DNA of 64,000 bases from Rhodoplanes sp. (GTDB lineage Bacteria; Pseudomonadota; Alphaproteobacteria; Rhizobiales; Xanthobacteraceae), in the NCBI RefSeq assembly GCF_013377085.1, contig NZ_JACAAX010000023.1, positions 29,312 through 93,311 of the forward strand, in the 5' to 3' direction. The first letter of the stretch is position 1. Each line of letters opens with the position of its first letter. The position numbers and the translations under genes were made by a program. The notes beneath the pieces were generated by a model that saw only the letters and a list, made by a program, of their open reading frames with translations, did not search any database and was not told the origin of the DNA. This document shows, piece after piece, positions 40,611-49,629 of the stretch.

Positions 40611-42125
40611 TCAGCGCGGCAGCGCGTCGGGCAGTGCCGGCCCGCCGGCGCGGTCGGGCGCCTGGCCGGATTTCTTCAGGATGCCGGTGGTGGAGTGGCC
40701 CGGCACGATGTCGACCAGCACCACCTCGCCGCCGTCGGCCGCGACCACCTCGTGGCCGACCACCTGGTCGACCCGGTAGTCCGAGCCCTTGACCAGCACG
40801 TTGGGGCGCAGCCGCCGGATCAGCTCGATCGGCGTGTCCTCCTCGAACACGGCGACGAGGTCGACGGCTTCGAGCGCCGCCAGCACGTCGGCGCGGGCGA
40901 CCACGTCCTGGATCGGCCGCCCCTCGCCCTTCAGGCGCTTGACCGAGGCGTCGCTGTTGAGGCCGACCACCAGGCGGTCGCAGGCGGCGCGCGCCCGGCT
41001 CAGCACCCGCACATGGCCGGGATGCAGAATGTCGAAGCAGCCGTTGGTGAAGCCGATCCGTAGGCCCTGCAGCCGCCAGGCGGCGACGCGCTCGGCCAGC
41101 ACGGCGTCGTCGAACACAATCTTCTCCTCGGAGGCGAGCGAGGAGGCCGGCAGCAGATGCGAGCGCAATTCCAGCGCCGAGACCGTGGCGGTGCCGCGCT
41201 TGCCGACTGCGACCGAGGCCGCCGCATTGGCGGCCCGCATCGCCGCCTCGAAGCCGGCGCCGGTCGCGAGCATGAGCGCCAGCACGGCGACGACGGTGTC
41301 GCCGGCGCCCGACACGTCGCGCACCCGCACCGGATAGGCCGGGACATGCACGCTCGCGCGGCCGGCCGCCTTCAGCAGCATGCCCTCCTCGCTCAGCGTC
41401 ACCAGCAGGGCCTCGCTCTCGGCGGAAAGCCGCAGCTCCTCGGCCGCGACCGCGATGTCGTCGAGGCCGGCGAGCGGCCGGCGCGACGCCTCGCCGAGCT
41501 CCTTGCGGTTCGGCGTGATCAAAGTGGCGCCGCGATAGACCGAGAAGTCGCGCCCCTTGGGATCGACCACCACGGGCTTGCCGAGCGCGCGGGCCCGCTC
41601 GATCACGCCGCGCACCACCTTCGGCGTCAGCACGCCCTTGGCGTAGTCGGACAGCACCACGGCGCCGGCAGCCGGCAGCGCCGCCTCGACATGGGCGAGC
41701 AGCGCCTCCTCGATCGCCGGCGGCACCGGCGAGACGCGCTCCCAGTCGGCGCGCAGCAGATGGCTCGAATAGTGCTCGGAGACGAAGCGCAGCTTTCTGA
41801 TGGTCGGCCGCTCCGGGTCGACCACCAGCCTGGCCGCGACCCGCCCGTCGTGGCGCGCGAAGGCGTCGCCCAGCGTGCGGCCCGCCTCGTCGTCGCCGAC
41901 CACCCCGACGAACACGCAGGTGGCGCCCAGCGTCGCGAGATTGCAGGCGACATTGCCGGCGCCGCCGATCAGCGTCTCCTCGCGCCGCACGGCGATCACC
42001 GGCACGGGCGCCTCGGGCGACACCCGCGACACCTCGCCATAGACGAACTGGTCGAGCATCAGATCGCCGATGCAGATCACGGTCTGCCCGGGGATGCGGC
42101 TGATGAAGGTTTCGAAGTCGAGCAT
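40611..42125 (-). CDS. hldE: Bifunctional heptose-7-phosphate kinase/heptose-1-phosphate adenylyltransferase HldE
   Basis: A 504-residue fusion. The N-terminal PfkB/ribokinase domain has [21 protein letters not shown], then [14 protein letters not shown] and the catalytic [14 protein letters not shown]. The C-terminal nucleotidyltransferase domain has [18 protein letters not shown]. It makes ADP-D-glycero-beta-D-manno-heptose with GmhB. It lies about 200 bases downstream of hldD, with repeat B3 between. The C-terminus carries about 15 extra residues ([16 protein letters not shown]) beyond the fold. Confidence 0.95.
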   Translation of the reverse strand: MLDFETFISRIPGQTVICIGDLMLDQFVYGEVSRVSPEAPVPVIAVRREETLIGGAGNVACNLATLGATCVFVGVVGDDEAGRTLGDAFARHDGRVAARLVVDPERPTIRKLRFVSEHYSSHLLRADWERVSPVPPAIEEALLAHVEAALPAAGAVVLSDYAKGVLTPKVVRGVIERARALGKPVVVDPKGRDFSVYRGATLITPNRKELGEASRRPLAGLDDIAVAAEELRLSAESEALLVTLSEEGMLLKAAGRASVHVPAYPVRVRDVSGAGDTVVAVLALMLATGAGFEAAMRAANAAASVAVGKRGTATVSALELRSHLLPASSLASEEKIVFDDAVLAERVAAWRLQGLRIGFTNGCFDILHPGHVRVLSRARAACDRLVVGLNSDASVKRLKGEGRPIQDVVARADVLAALEAVDLVAVFEEDTPIELIRRLRPNVLVKGSDYRVDQVVGHEVVAADGGEVVLVDIVPGHSTTGILKKSGQAPDRAGGPALPDALPR

Positions 42126-42142
42126 GGTGTCGTTCCGTTTCC

Positions 42143-42308
42143 GTCATTCCGGGCCGGCGCACCGATCCCGGGTATACCCGGGATCGGCATCTTATGGCTC
42201 CGAAGTCGGCAGCAGCCGACTTCGGAGCGCCGGACCCGGAATCCAGCGGCGATCTCGGCGCTTGTGGTTGGATTCCGGGTTCGCACCTTCGGTGCGCCCC
42301 GGAATGAC
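42143..42308. repeat. Repeat family B copy 3, expanded with nested palindromes
   Basis: A 166-bp copy bounded by GTCATTCCGG and CCCCGGAATGAC. The left half holds two extra structures: a perfect 26-bp palindrome at 42162-42187, centred on GGGTATACCC, and a 13-bp stem with a 4-base loop at 42198-42227 (CTCCGAAGTCGGC arm). It fills the gap between hldE and hldD. Confidence 0.8.
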
Positions 42309-42323
42309 GACAGAGTAACGTTC

Positions 42324-43319
42324 CTACCGGTACCGGTCGCTGCGATCGAGAAAGCCCGTGACGTAACGCCCGACCGCGTCCTCGAGCGAGGTGAAGCCGC
42401 CGTTCCAGCCGGCCCGCCGAAGCTTCTCGGCCGAGCTTTGGGTGAAGTACTGGTACTGGTCGCGGATGGCGACCGGCATGTCGACATATTCGATCTGCGG
42501 CGGCGTCCCGAGCGCCGTGAAGGCTGCCGTGATCAGATCGCGAAAGCTGCGCGCCTCGCCGGTGCCGACGTTGAACAGGCCCGACACGGAGGGCGTGGCG
42601 AGGAACCAGCGCAGCACCGCCACGGCATCCTCGACATAGATGAAGTCGCGCCGCTGGTCGCCGTCGGCGATGCCGTCGCGATGCGACTTGAACAGCGTCA
42701 CGGTGCGGCCCGCACGCACGTCGTCGAACCGCTTGGCGACCAGGCTCGCCATCTCGCCCTTGTGGTACTCGTTGGGCCCGAACACGTTGAAGAACTTCAG
42801 CCCCACCCATTGCGGCGGCAGCGGCTCGCCGCGCGCCTGCCGACCTTTGAGCGCGAGATCGAACAGGTGCTTGCTCCAGCCGTAGAGATTGAGCGGCCGC
42901 AGTTTTCGCAACGCGTCCAGATCCTCGGCGTCGACGAAGCCGCCCTCGCCGTCCCCATAGGTCGCGGCCGAGGAGGCGTAGATGAACGGCGTGCGGTTTG
43001 TCGTGCACCAGTCGAGCAGCCGCAGCGACAGGCGGAAGTTCGAGTCCATCACCTCGTCGCCGTCGCGCGCCGTGGTGTCGGAGTTGGCGCCCATGTGGAT
43101 TACGGCATCGAGCTTTTGGCCGGCGAGCCGGAGCCCCTCCAGCCAGCGGGCCAGGTCCGCGGGCGGGACGAAATCGGCGATCTCGCGCTTGGCCAGGTTC
43201 TTCCATTTGGCGTCGGTGCCCAGCCGGTCGTTGACGACGACATCGGTGCGGCCGGCCTCGTTGAGGCTCGCCACCACGTTCGACCCGATGAACCCTGCCC
43301 CGCCCGTCACCAGAAACAT
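42324..43319 (-). CDS. hldD: ADP-L-glycero-D-manno-heptose 6-epimerase HldD
   Basis: A 331-residue SDR-extended epimerase, normal length. It begins MFLVTGGAGFIGSNVVASL, then VIHMGANSDTTARDGD, SSAATYGDG, the catalytic YGWSK and the diagnostic FFNVFGPNEYHKGEMASLV. It converts ADP-D,D-heptose to ADP-L,D-heptose for the LPS inner core. The start at 43319 follows GGGACG; the frame extends upstream without coding features. It is divergent from waaF across 141 bases. Confidence 0.95.
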   Translation of the reverse strand: MFLVTGGAGFIGSNVVASLNEAGRTDVVVNDRLGTDAKWKNLAKREIADFVPPADLARWLEGLRLAGQKLDAVIHMGANSDTTARDGDEVMDSNFRLSLRLLDWCTTNRTPFIYASSAATYGDGEGGFVDAEDLDALRKLRPLNLYGWSKHLFDLALKGRQARGEPLPPQWVGLKFFNVFGPNEYHKGEMASLVAKRFDDVRAGRTVTLFKSHRDGIADGDQRRDFIYVEDAVAVLRWFLATPSVSGLFNVGTGEARSFRDLITAAFTALGTPPQIEYVDMPVAIRDQYQYFTQSSAEKLRRAGWNGGFTSLEDAVGRYVTGFLDRSDRYR

Positions 43320-43460
43320 CGTCGTCCCATCCTGCGGCACCGGCCGGCGCCCCGGCCGGGTTCCTATCCCCCGCCGCGGGCCATTGCGCAACACGGGATT
43401 TCCTGCCCCGGGACCGCCCCCCTGGACTTCCGGCCCGGACCGGGCTAGCGCCTCGGCCCC

Positions 43461-44534
43461 ATGACGGCCCTGTCCGATGCGCCTGAAACGCCCCCCTCCC
43501 CGGTCCGCCCGGGCGGACGGCCGCTGCTCATCGTGCCGTACATGTGGATCGGCGATTTCGTCCGCTGCCACAGCGTCGTACGCCTGCTGAAGGCGCAGGA
43601 CCCGGAGCGGCCGATCGACGTTCTCACCACCGCGATGGTTGCGCCGCTGCTCGACTACATGCCGGGCGTGCGCAAGGGCATCGTCTGGGACCTGCCACGC
43701 AAGCAGCTCGCCTATCCCAAGCACCGGGCGCTCGCCGCCCGGCTTCGGCCCGAGGGCTACGGCCAGGCCCTGGTGATGTCACGCAAGTGGAAGGCGGCGC
43801 TGGCCCCGTTCCTGGCCGGCATCCCGGTCCGCACCGGGCTGGTCGGCGAAATGCGGTTCGGCGTCATCAACGACCTGCGCTGGGGCGAGAAAAAGCTGCC
43901 GCGCATGATCGACCAGTGCGCGACGCTGGCGCTGCCGAAGGGCGCAGCCCAGCCGCCCGAATGGCCGATGCCCATGCTGGTCGCTCCCGCCGACGAGGTC
44001 GCGGCCTGGCGCCGGCGCCTCGGTCTCGGCGGCAGCCGGCCCGTCGCGGCCCTGGCACCGGGCGCGGTCGGCCCGTCGAAGCGCTGGCCGGCCGAGAGCT
44101 ATGGCGAGGTCGCCCAAAAGCTCGCCCAGGACGGCTTCGATATCTGGGTGCTGGGCGGCCCGGGAGAGAAGCCGCAGGCGGAGGTGATCGCTGCGATCGG
44201 CGGCGAGCGCGTCGTCGACCTCACCGGGACGGACCTGCGCAACGCCATCCTGGCGCTCGCCGCGGCGAACGTCGCGGTGTCGAACGACTCCGGCCTGCTG
44301 CATGTCGCCGCCGCACTCGGCACGCCGACCATCGGCATATTCGGGCCGACCAGCCCGTGGCACTGGGCGCCCCTCAACCCGATCGCCGCCACCATCGAGA
44401 CGACGACCCTGGTGCCGTGCCGGCCCTGCCACGAGCCGACCTGCAAGATGGGCCATCACGCCTGCATGCGCGACATCCCCTCGAAAACCGTGATCGAGGC
44501 CGCCCTGAAGGCGACCCGGCGCATCCCGACCTGA
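43461..44534 (+). CDS. ADP-heptose:LPS heptosyltransferase, WaaF-like (GT9)
   Basis: A 357-residue family-9 glycosyltransferase. Landmarks are LLIVPYMWIGDFVRCHSVV at the N-terminus, ALAPGAVGPSKRWPAESYGE and VSNDSGLLHVAAALGTPTIGIF. A cysteine-rich segment, VPCRPCHEPTCKMGHHACM, follows, as in WaaF. It adds L-glycero-D-manno-heptose to the LPS core at the inner face of the inner membrane. It follows the heptose-precursor genes but is on the opposite strand to hldD and hldE. Confidence 0.9.
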   Translation: MTALSDAPETPPSPVRPGGRPLLIVPYMWIGDFVRCHSVVRLLKAQDPERPIDVLTTAMVAPLLDYMPGVRKGIVWDLPRKQLAYPKHRALAARLRPEGYGQALVMSRKWKAALAPFLAGIPVRTGLVGEMRFGVINDLRWGEKKLPRMIDQCATLALPKGAAQPPEWPMPMLVAPADEVAAWRRRLGLGGSRPVAALAPGAVGPSKRWPAESYGEVAQKLAQDGFDIWVLGGPGEKPQAEVIAAIGGERVVDLTGTDLRNAILALAAANVAVSNDSGLLHVAAALGTPTIGIFGPTSPWHWAPLNPIAATIETTTLVPCRPCHEPTCKMGHHACMRDIPSKTVIEAALKATRRIPT

Positions 44535-44701
44535 GCGGCGCCGACCGTCCGGCCGCATGACAGCGACTGCGTCGGTAAACTGCCGGCGCGGGCGAACGCA
44601 TGCGCCTCGGCGCCGTTACTGTCCGGGAGACCCGGCCTCGTCCCGCCTCTCTCGCCGGACAAGCTCCCGTCCTGCCACGCCTTGGGCTCCAAGGAGACAC
44701 C

Positions 44702-44962
44702 ATGCGACGTCTGATTGCGACAGCCTTCGCCGCCGCCCTGCTGTTCGCCGGCTTCGCCGCGCCGGCCGCACAGGCGACGCCCCTGATCCCGACTGCCGCT
44801 GCCATCGCACCGCAAAGCGCCGGCGAGGCCGACGTGGTCCAGGTCCGATACTGGGTCCACCGGCGCCACCACCGAGTCTACCGCTGGCACCACCACCCGC
44901 GCGTTCACTACCGGCACCGTTATTGGCGGCCGCATTATCGGCATCACTGGCGCCGCTGGTGA
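44702..44962 (+). CDS. Small secreted His/Arg/Trp/Tyr-rich protein
   Basis: An 86-residue protein with a good AAGGAG before ATG 44702. The signal peptide is MRRLIATAFAAALLFAGFAA with an AQA-type site near residue 25. The mature C-terminal half is dominated by His, Arg, Trp and Tyr (RHHRVYRWHHHPRVHYRHRY). Such short His-rich exported proteins are frequent in this order. Metal or polyanion binding is plausible but unproven. Confidence 0.65.
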   Translation: MRRLIATAFAAALLFAGFAAPAAQATPLIPTAAAIAPQSAGEADVVQVRYWVHRRHHRVYRWHHHPRVHYRHRYWRPHYRHHWRRW

Positions 44963-45019
44963 TTCCGCGCGAATGACGGCCGGCCGTCGGCACGCCGGCG
45001 GCCGTTTCCTCGCCCCATC

Positions 45020-45045
45020 CGTGCCGGCCCCGATTGGCCGGCACG
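45020..45045. terminator. 10-bp hairpin downstream of the His-rich gene
   Basis: CGTGCCGGCC at 45020-45029 pairs with GGCCGGCACG at 45036-45045 (6-base loop). A second, weaker stem (ACGGCCG at 44976, CGGCCGT at 44999, then TTT) lies just before. Neither has a long T-run; termination is possible. Confidence 0.35.
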
Positions 45046-45126
45046 CCGCAGTGCTGTAGGACGATCACGTTTCGTGAGATGATTGTCGACGCGCCCGGCG
45101 TCCGGCATCTCCCGACCGGACGTTCC

Positions 45127-46194
45127 ATGACCAGCCCCGACGACAGCACCCCCCGCGTCTCTCCCGATCGCCTCGTCGATTTCTCCACTGCCGTGTACCG
45201 AGCCGTCGGCATGGCCGACGACGACGCGCTTCTGTGCGCCGACACGCTGGTGCAGGCCGACCTGTGGGGCCACCAGAGCCACGGCGTGCTGCGCCTGCCC
45301 TGGTATGCAGCGCGGCTGAAGGCGGGCGTCTGCGACCCGCGCGGCCGCCCCGAGATCGTCGTCGATGCCGGCGGGGTCGCGGTCGTCGACGGGCACGAGG
45401 CCATGGGCCAGGTGGTGACGGCGCTGGCGGCGCGCGAAGCGATCCGCCGCGCCAAGCAGCACGGCATCGCCGCCGTCGCAGTGCGCAACTCGAACCATTT
45501 CGGCACGGCGATGTATTTCACCCTGATGGCGCCGCCGGAAGGGTGCGTCGCCTTCCTGTCCACCAATGCCAGCCCGGCGATGGCGCCGTGGGGCGGCCGC
45601 CAGAAGACCATCGGCACCAATCCGTGGTCTTGGGCGGCGCCGGCCGGGCACCACGCGCCGATGGTGCTCGACATCGCCAACACGGGGGTCGCGCGGGGTA
45701 AGATCTACCTGGCCCGCCAGGAGGGCCGGCCGATTCCGGAGGGCTGGGCCATCACGGCCGACGGCGCGCCGACCACGGACCCGACCGAGGCGATCGCCGG
45801 CATCATCCTGCCGATGGCGCAGCACAAGGGCTACGCCATCGCGCTGGTGATGGACATGCTGTCCGGCGTCCTCACCGGCAGCGCCTTCGGGGCCGGCGTG
45901 CACGGGCCCTATCAGTGCGAGCACCGGAGCGGCGCCGGCCATCTGATGATCGCCCTCGACATCGCGGCGATCCAGCCCCGGGAAACGTTCGACGCCCGCA
46001 TGGAGGAGATGATCGCCTCGCTCAAGGCAGTGCCGACCGCCCAGGGCTTCGACGAGATCCTCTATCCGGGCGAGCGCGAGGCGCGAAACGACGCCGAGAA
46101 CCGCCGGCTCGGCCTCGCCCTGCCGGCCGACACCCGCACCGATCTGGCCAAGCTCGCGGCCGAGACCGGCCTGTCCGCCGCGCTGCCGTTCTGA
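45127..46194 (+). CDS. Ldh-family (malate/L-lactate/ureidoglycolate dehydrogenase-type) NAD(P)-dependent oxidoreductase
   Basis: A 355-residue Ldh_2-fold dehydrogenase. Landmarks are LVQADLWGHQSHGVLRLPWY, VVDGHEAMGQVV, VRNSNHFGTAMYF and TIGTNPWSWAAPAG, and MAQHKGYAIALVMDMLSGVLTG near residue 240. The family oxidises 2-hydroxy acids such as malate, 2,3-diketogulonate (reverse), sulfolactate or ureidoglycolate; the substrate is not diagnosable here. The tctCBA uptake genes begin about 200 bases downstream on the same strand, so the enzyme probably acts on the acid they import. ATG 45127 is chosen; an in-frame ATG at 45079 is possible. Confidence 0.85.
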   Translation: MTSPDDSTPRVSPDRLVDFSTAVYRAVGMADDDALLCADTLVQADLWGHQSHGVLRLPWYAARLKAGVCDPRGRPEIVVDAGGVAVVDGHEAMGQVVTALAAREAIRRAKQHGIAAVAVRNSNHFGTAMYFTLMAPPEGCVAFLSTNASPAMAPWGGRQKTIGTNPWSWAAPAGHHAPMVLDIANTGVARGKIYLARQEGRPIPEGWAITADGAPTTDPTEAIAGIILPMAQHKGYAIALVMDMLSGVLTGSAFGAGVHGPYQCEHRSGAGHLMIALDIAAIQPRETFDARMEEMIASLKAVPTAQGFDEILYPGEREARNDAENRRLGLALPADTRTDLAKLAAETGLSAALPF

Positions 46195-46397
46195 CCGGCG
46201 AACGCCCCGATCAGGGCGGAGCAAAACGACCTTCGCGACTGCAAGACGACGCTCCGACCCGAGCGTCGCCCCGACTGCAAGGAAGCTGCAGGCCGAGACC
46301 GATTCCACGAATACTTGACGAAACCCATGTCGTCCGCCAACGGTGCTGTCAGCCGTCTCCGGCGTGCTCCAGCCCTGTCGCTGGAAAGGAAACCACC

Positions 46398-47375
46398 ATG
46401 AAAAAAATCGGGCTGCTTGTTGCAGGACTGGCTCTCGCCGGCCCGCTGGCCATCGTTCCGGCCGCGGCCTGGGAGCCCAACGGACAGGGCGAGTGCATCG
46501 CCCCCTCGAACCCCGGCGGCGGCTGGGACATCACCTGCCGCACCGCCGCGTCGGTGCTGCAGAAGACCGGCGCCTTCAAGGGCAGCATCTACGTCACCAA
46601 CATGCCGGGCGGCAGCGGCGCGGTCGGCATCGCCAACGTGGTCACCAAGCGCAAGGGCGACACCAACCTGATCGTCTCGGCCTCGCCCGCCCTCACCTTC
46701 ACGGTGGCGCTGCAACGCACGCCCTACACCTACAAGGAGGTGATGCCGCTCGCCCAGGTCGGCGCCGAGTATGGCGGCTTCTTCGTGACGGCCGATTCCA
46801 AGTTCAAGACGCTCGCCGATCTGATCGCCGCCATGAAGGCGGACCCGAAGTCGGTCTCCTTCTCGGGCGGCTCGGCGCCGGGCGGCCAGGACCACATGAA
46901 GGTCGCGCTGTTCGCCAAGGCGATCGGGGTCGAGCCGACCAAGGTCGTCTACGTGCCGTTCCAGGGCGGCGGCGAGGCGCTCACCTCCATGCTGGGCGGC
47001 CACACCATGGTCGCCGCGCTCGACATCTCCGAGGCGACCGGTCAGCTCGAGGCCGGCAAGATCCGCGGCCTGGCGATCCTGTCCGACAAGCGCTCGAGCA
47101 AGTTCCCCGACATCCCGACCGCCACCGAGCAGGGCGCACCGGTCGATTACGTGATCTGGCGCGGCTACTACATGGCGCCGGGCGTGTCGAAGGAAGCCTA
47201 CGACTGGTGGGTCGGCACCATGAAGGCGATGGTGAACACCCCCGAATGGGCGGCGGAGCGCGAAAAGCTCGGCTGGGAGCCGGTCACCCGCTTCGGCGAC
47301 GACTTCGTCAAGCACGTGAACGACGAGGCCGTCCGCTATCGTCTCCTGCTCAAGGAGCTCGGCTTCGTGAAATAA
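46398..47375 (+). CDS. tctC: Tripartite tricarboxylate transporter substrate-binding protein TctC
   Basis: A 325-residue periplasmic binding protein. The signal peptide is MKKIGLLVAGLALAGPLAIV with an AAA-type site, and the mature part opens ECIAPSNPGGGWDITCRTAA. That opening, with two Cys, is characteristic of true TctC rather than general Bug proteins. TNMPGGSGAVGIANVV and SGGSAPGGQDHMKVALFAK follow. AAAGGA precedes the ATG. It heads the tctC-tctB-tctA operon and should bind citrate or a related carboxylate. Confidence 0.93.
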   Translation: MKKIGLLVAGLALAGPLAIVPAAAWEPNGQGECIAPSNPGGGWDITCRTAASVLQKTGAFKGSIYVTNMPGGSGAVGIANVVTKRKGDTNLIVSASPALTFTVALQRTPYTYKEVMPLAQVGAEYGGFFVTADSKFKTLADLIAAMKADPKSVSFSGGSAPGGQDHMKVALFAKAIGVEPTKVVYVPFQGGGEALTSMLGGHTMVAALDISEATGQLEAGKIRGLAILSDKRSSKFPDIPTATEQGAPVDYVIWRGYYMAPGVSKEAYDWWVGTMKAMVNTPEWAAEREKLGWEPVTRFGDDFVKHVNDEAVRYRLLLKELGFVK

Positions 47376-47490
47376 CCCGCACGCGGCGGCGCCGGACTGC
47401 CGGATCCGACGCCGCCGCGGCCGAGCGGCCCGATCGTGCGATGCCCGCGATCAGCCCCGGGCCGCACCGCGCCTGTTGAGGAATTGCTGC

Positions 47491-48030
47491 ATGGACATCG
47501 CGAAAACAACGTCCCCGCGGACGCGAATCGAAGGCTTCGTGATCCTGCTGGTCGCCGGCGGCTACCTGTGGGAAACCTTCAATATCCCGGATTTCTATCA
47601 GCTCCCCGACACCCCGGGGCCGACCACCTTTCCCGAGCTGCTCGGCATCGTGTTCGCGGCGATGGGCCTGTGGCTCCTGCTGTCGCCCGGCGACATCATC
47701 GCCCGTCTTCGCGCCCGGCGCGACGGGACGTCGCCCGCGGCGACCGCGCCCGCCGCGCCCGGGGAAAACCTGTTCGCCCGGCTCGGCCTCGACTGGCACT
47801 TCGTCGCGCTGTGGATCGTCGTCCTCGGCTATCTCTGGTTCATGCCGGATCTCGGCTTCCCGGTCGCGACCTTCATTCTGCTCGTGCTGTTCACGGCCCT
47901 GCTCGGCGAGACGCGCTGGCACATCGTGCTCTCCCTCGCGCTCGCCGTGACCATCGTGGTCTATGTCAGCTTCAAGTACGGGCTGAACGTGCGCCTGCCG
48001 CTCGGCATTCTCGAATTTCTGCGGTTTTAG
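47491..48030 (+). CDS. tctB: Tripartite tricarboxylate transporter small membrane subunit TctB
   Basis: A 179-residue protein with four hydrophobic helices, the usual TctB layout: FVILLVAGGYLWETFNI, FPELLGIVFAAMGLWLLL, FVALWIVVLGYLWF and IVLSLALAVTIVVYVSF. A charged Arg/Ala-rich loop lies in the middle. GAGG lies upstream of ATG 47491; an in-frame TTG at 47476 is less likely. tctA begins 9 bases after its stop. Confidence 0.9.
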   Translation: MDIAKTTSPRTRIEGFVILLVAGGYLWETFNIPDFYQLPDTPGPTTFPELLGIVFAAMGLWLLLSPGDIIARLRARRDGTSPAATAPAAPGENLFARLGLDWHFVALWIVVLGYLWFMPDLGFPVATFILLVLFTALLGETRWHIVLSLALAVTIVVYVSFKYGLNVRLPLGILEFLRF

Positions 48031-48039
48031 GGATCCCTC

Positions 48040-49548
48040 ATGTTCGAGCAACTGCTCAACGGCTTCGCGACCGCCCTGCTGCCCCTCAACCTGCTGATCG
48101 CACTGGCCGGCTGCCTGGTCGGCACGCTGATCGGCGTGCTGCCCGGACTCGGCCCGACGGCGACCCTCGCCATGCTGATCCCGCTGGTGTTCAGCATGCC
48201 GCCGGCGACCGCCCTGATCATGCTCACCTCGGTCTATTACGGCTCGATGTATGGCGGCTCGACCACCTCGATCCTGGTCAACATCCCGGGCGAATCCGCC
48301 TCGGTGATCACCACCATCGACGGCCACAAGATGGCCATGCAGGGCCGCGCCGGCCCGGCGCTCGCCATCGCGGCGATCGGCTCGTTCATCGCCGGCACCT
48401 TCGCGGTGCTGATGCTCACCTTCGTCGGCGCGCCGATCGCCCGCTACGCACTCCTGTTCGGACCGGCCGAGTTCTTCGCCCTGATGGTGTTCGGCCTGTG
48501 CACGGTGGCGAGCCTCACCGGCACCAATGTCGCCAAGTCGATCATCAGCACTTGCTTCGGCCTGATGGTCGCGACCGTCGGCATCGACCTCGTCTCCGGC
48601 GCCGCCCGCTTCACCTTCGGCAATCCGTTCCTGCAGGACGGCGTCGACTTCGTCGTGGTGGCGATCGGCATGTTCGCGCTCACCGAGGTGGTGATCACGG
48701 CGCGCGAAGTGCACGCCGGCACGCGGGCCGAGATCGTCAAGGCCGACAAGGTGTGGGTCTCCTGGTCGGAGTTCCTCTACAGCCTGCCGTCGATCATCCG
48801 CGGCACCGTGTTCGGCTTCATCATCGGCATGCTGCCGGGCGCCGGCGCGACGTTGTCGACCTTCATCACCTACAATCTCGAGAAGCGCGTCTGCAGCCAT
48901 CCCGAACGGCTCGGCACCGGCGACATCCGCGGCGTCGCCAATCCGGAGTCGGCCAACAACGCGGCGAGCGGCGCCTCGCTGGTGCCGCTCCTCACGCTCG
49001 GGCTGCCGGGCGGCGGCGCCACCGCCGTGATGCTCGGCGCCCTGATGATGCTCGACATCACACCCGGCCCGTTGATGTTCGAGAAGCACGGCGCCGTGGT
49101 GTGGACCCTGATCGCCAGCATGTATGTCGGCAACACCATGCTGCTGCTGCTCAACTGGCCCTTGGTCAACATCTTCGCCCGAGTGATGCGCATCCCGGCC
49201 AAGTTCCTGATGCCGACCGTGCTGGTGATCTCGACCATCGGCGTGTGGTCGCTGAGCTACAGCGCCGTCGACCTGGTGCTCACCGGTGCGGCGGGCCTGC
49301 TCGGCTACTACATGCGGATCCACAAGTACCCGGTCGAGCCGCTGATCCTCGGCCTGATTCTCGGCGGGCGGCTGGAGCAGGCCTATCGCCAGGCGCTGAT
49401 CATCTCCAAGGGCTCGAACATGATCTTCCTGGAGAAGCCGATCTCGCTGGGGCTGTTGGTCTGCGCCGCGCTGTTCCTGTTCCTGCCGATGCTGCTCAAG
49501 CGGTCGAAGCAGTTCGTCGCCGCGCAGGAAAGCGCCGAGGTGGCCTGA
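48040..49548 (+). CDS. tctA: Tripartite tricarboxylate transporter large permease TctA
   Basis: A 502-residue permease with about 12 helices. It carries the family repeats GVLPGLGPTATLAMLIPLVF and, in the second half, GMLPGAGATLSTFITYNLEK. SVYYGSMYGGSTTSILVNIPGE and LLTLGLPGGGATAVMLGALM are further TctA signatures. With TctB and TctC it imports carboxylates. It is followed by a strong terminator, so the operon ends here. Confidence 0.96.
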   Translation: MFEQLLNGFATALLPLNLLIALAGCLVGTLIGVLPGLGPTATLAMLIPLVFSMPPATALIMLTSVYYGSMYGGSTTSILVNIPGESASVITTIDGHKMAMQGRAGPALAIAAIGSFIAGTFAVLMLTFVGAPIARYALLFGPAEFFALMVFGLCTVASLTGTNVAKSIISTCFGLMVATVGIDLVSGAARFTFGNPFLQDGVDFVVVAIGMFALTEVVITAREVHAGTRAEIVKADKVWVSWSEFLYSLPSIIRGTVFGFIIGMLPGAGATLSTFITYNLEKRVCSHPERLGTGDIRGVANPESANNAASGASLVPLLTLGLPGGGATAVMLGALMMLDITPGPLMFEKHGAVVWTLIASMYVGNTMLLLLNWPLVNIFARVMRIPAKFLMPTVLVISTIGVWSLSYSAVDLVLTGAAGLLGYYMRIHKYPVEPLILGLILGGRLEQAYRQALIISKGSNMIFLEKPISLGLLVCAALFLFLPMLLKRSKQFVAAQESAEVA

Positions 49549-49569
49549 CGCAAGTTCGACGAGACCCGG

Positions 49570-49598
49570 ACCCGGCGCCTCACGGCGCCGGGTCTTTT
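49570..49598 (+). terminator. Rho-independent terminator after tctCBA
   Basis: ACCCGGCGCC (49570-49579), a TCAC loop, and GGCGCCGGGT (49584-49593) followed by CTTTTC. A perfect 10-bp stem with a T-run, 22 bases after the tctA stop. Confidence 0.85.
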
Positions 49599-49629
49599 CA
49601 CGAGTGACGCGAGAGCGGGGAAGAGTCCC

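Noticed and set aside
47350..49323. 657-codon minus-strand open frame opposite tctA/tctB
   Set aside because: The Glu/Arg/His-rich antisense composition has no motifs; the plus strand encodes clear TctB and TctA.
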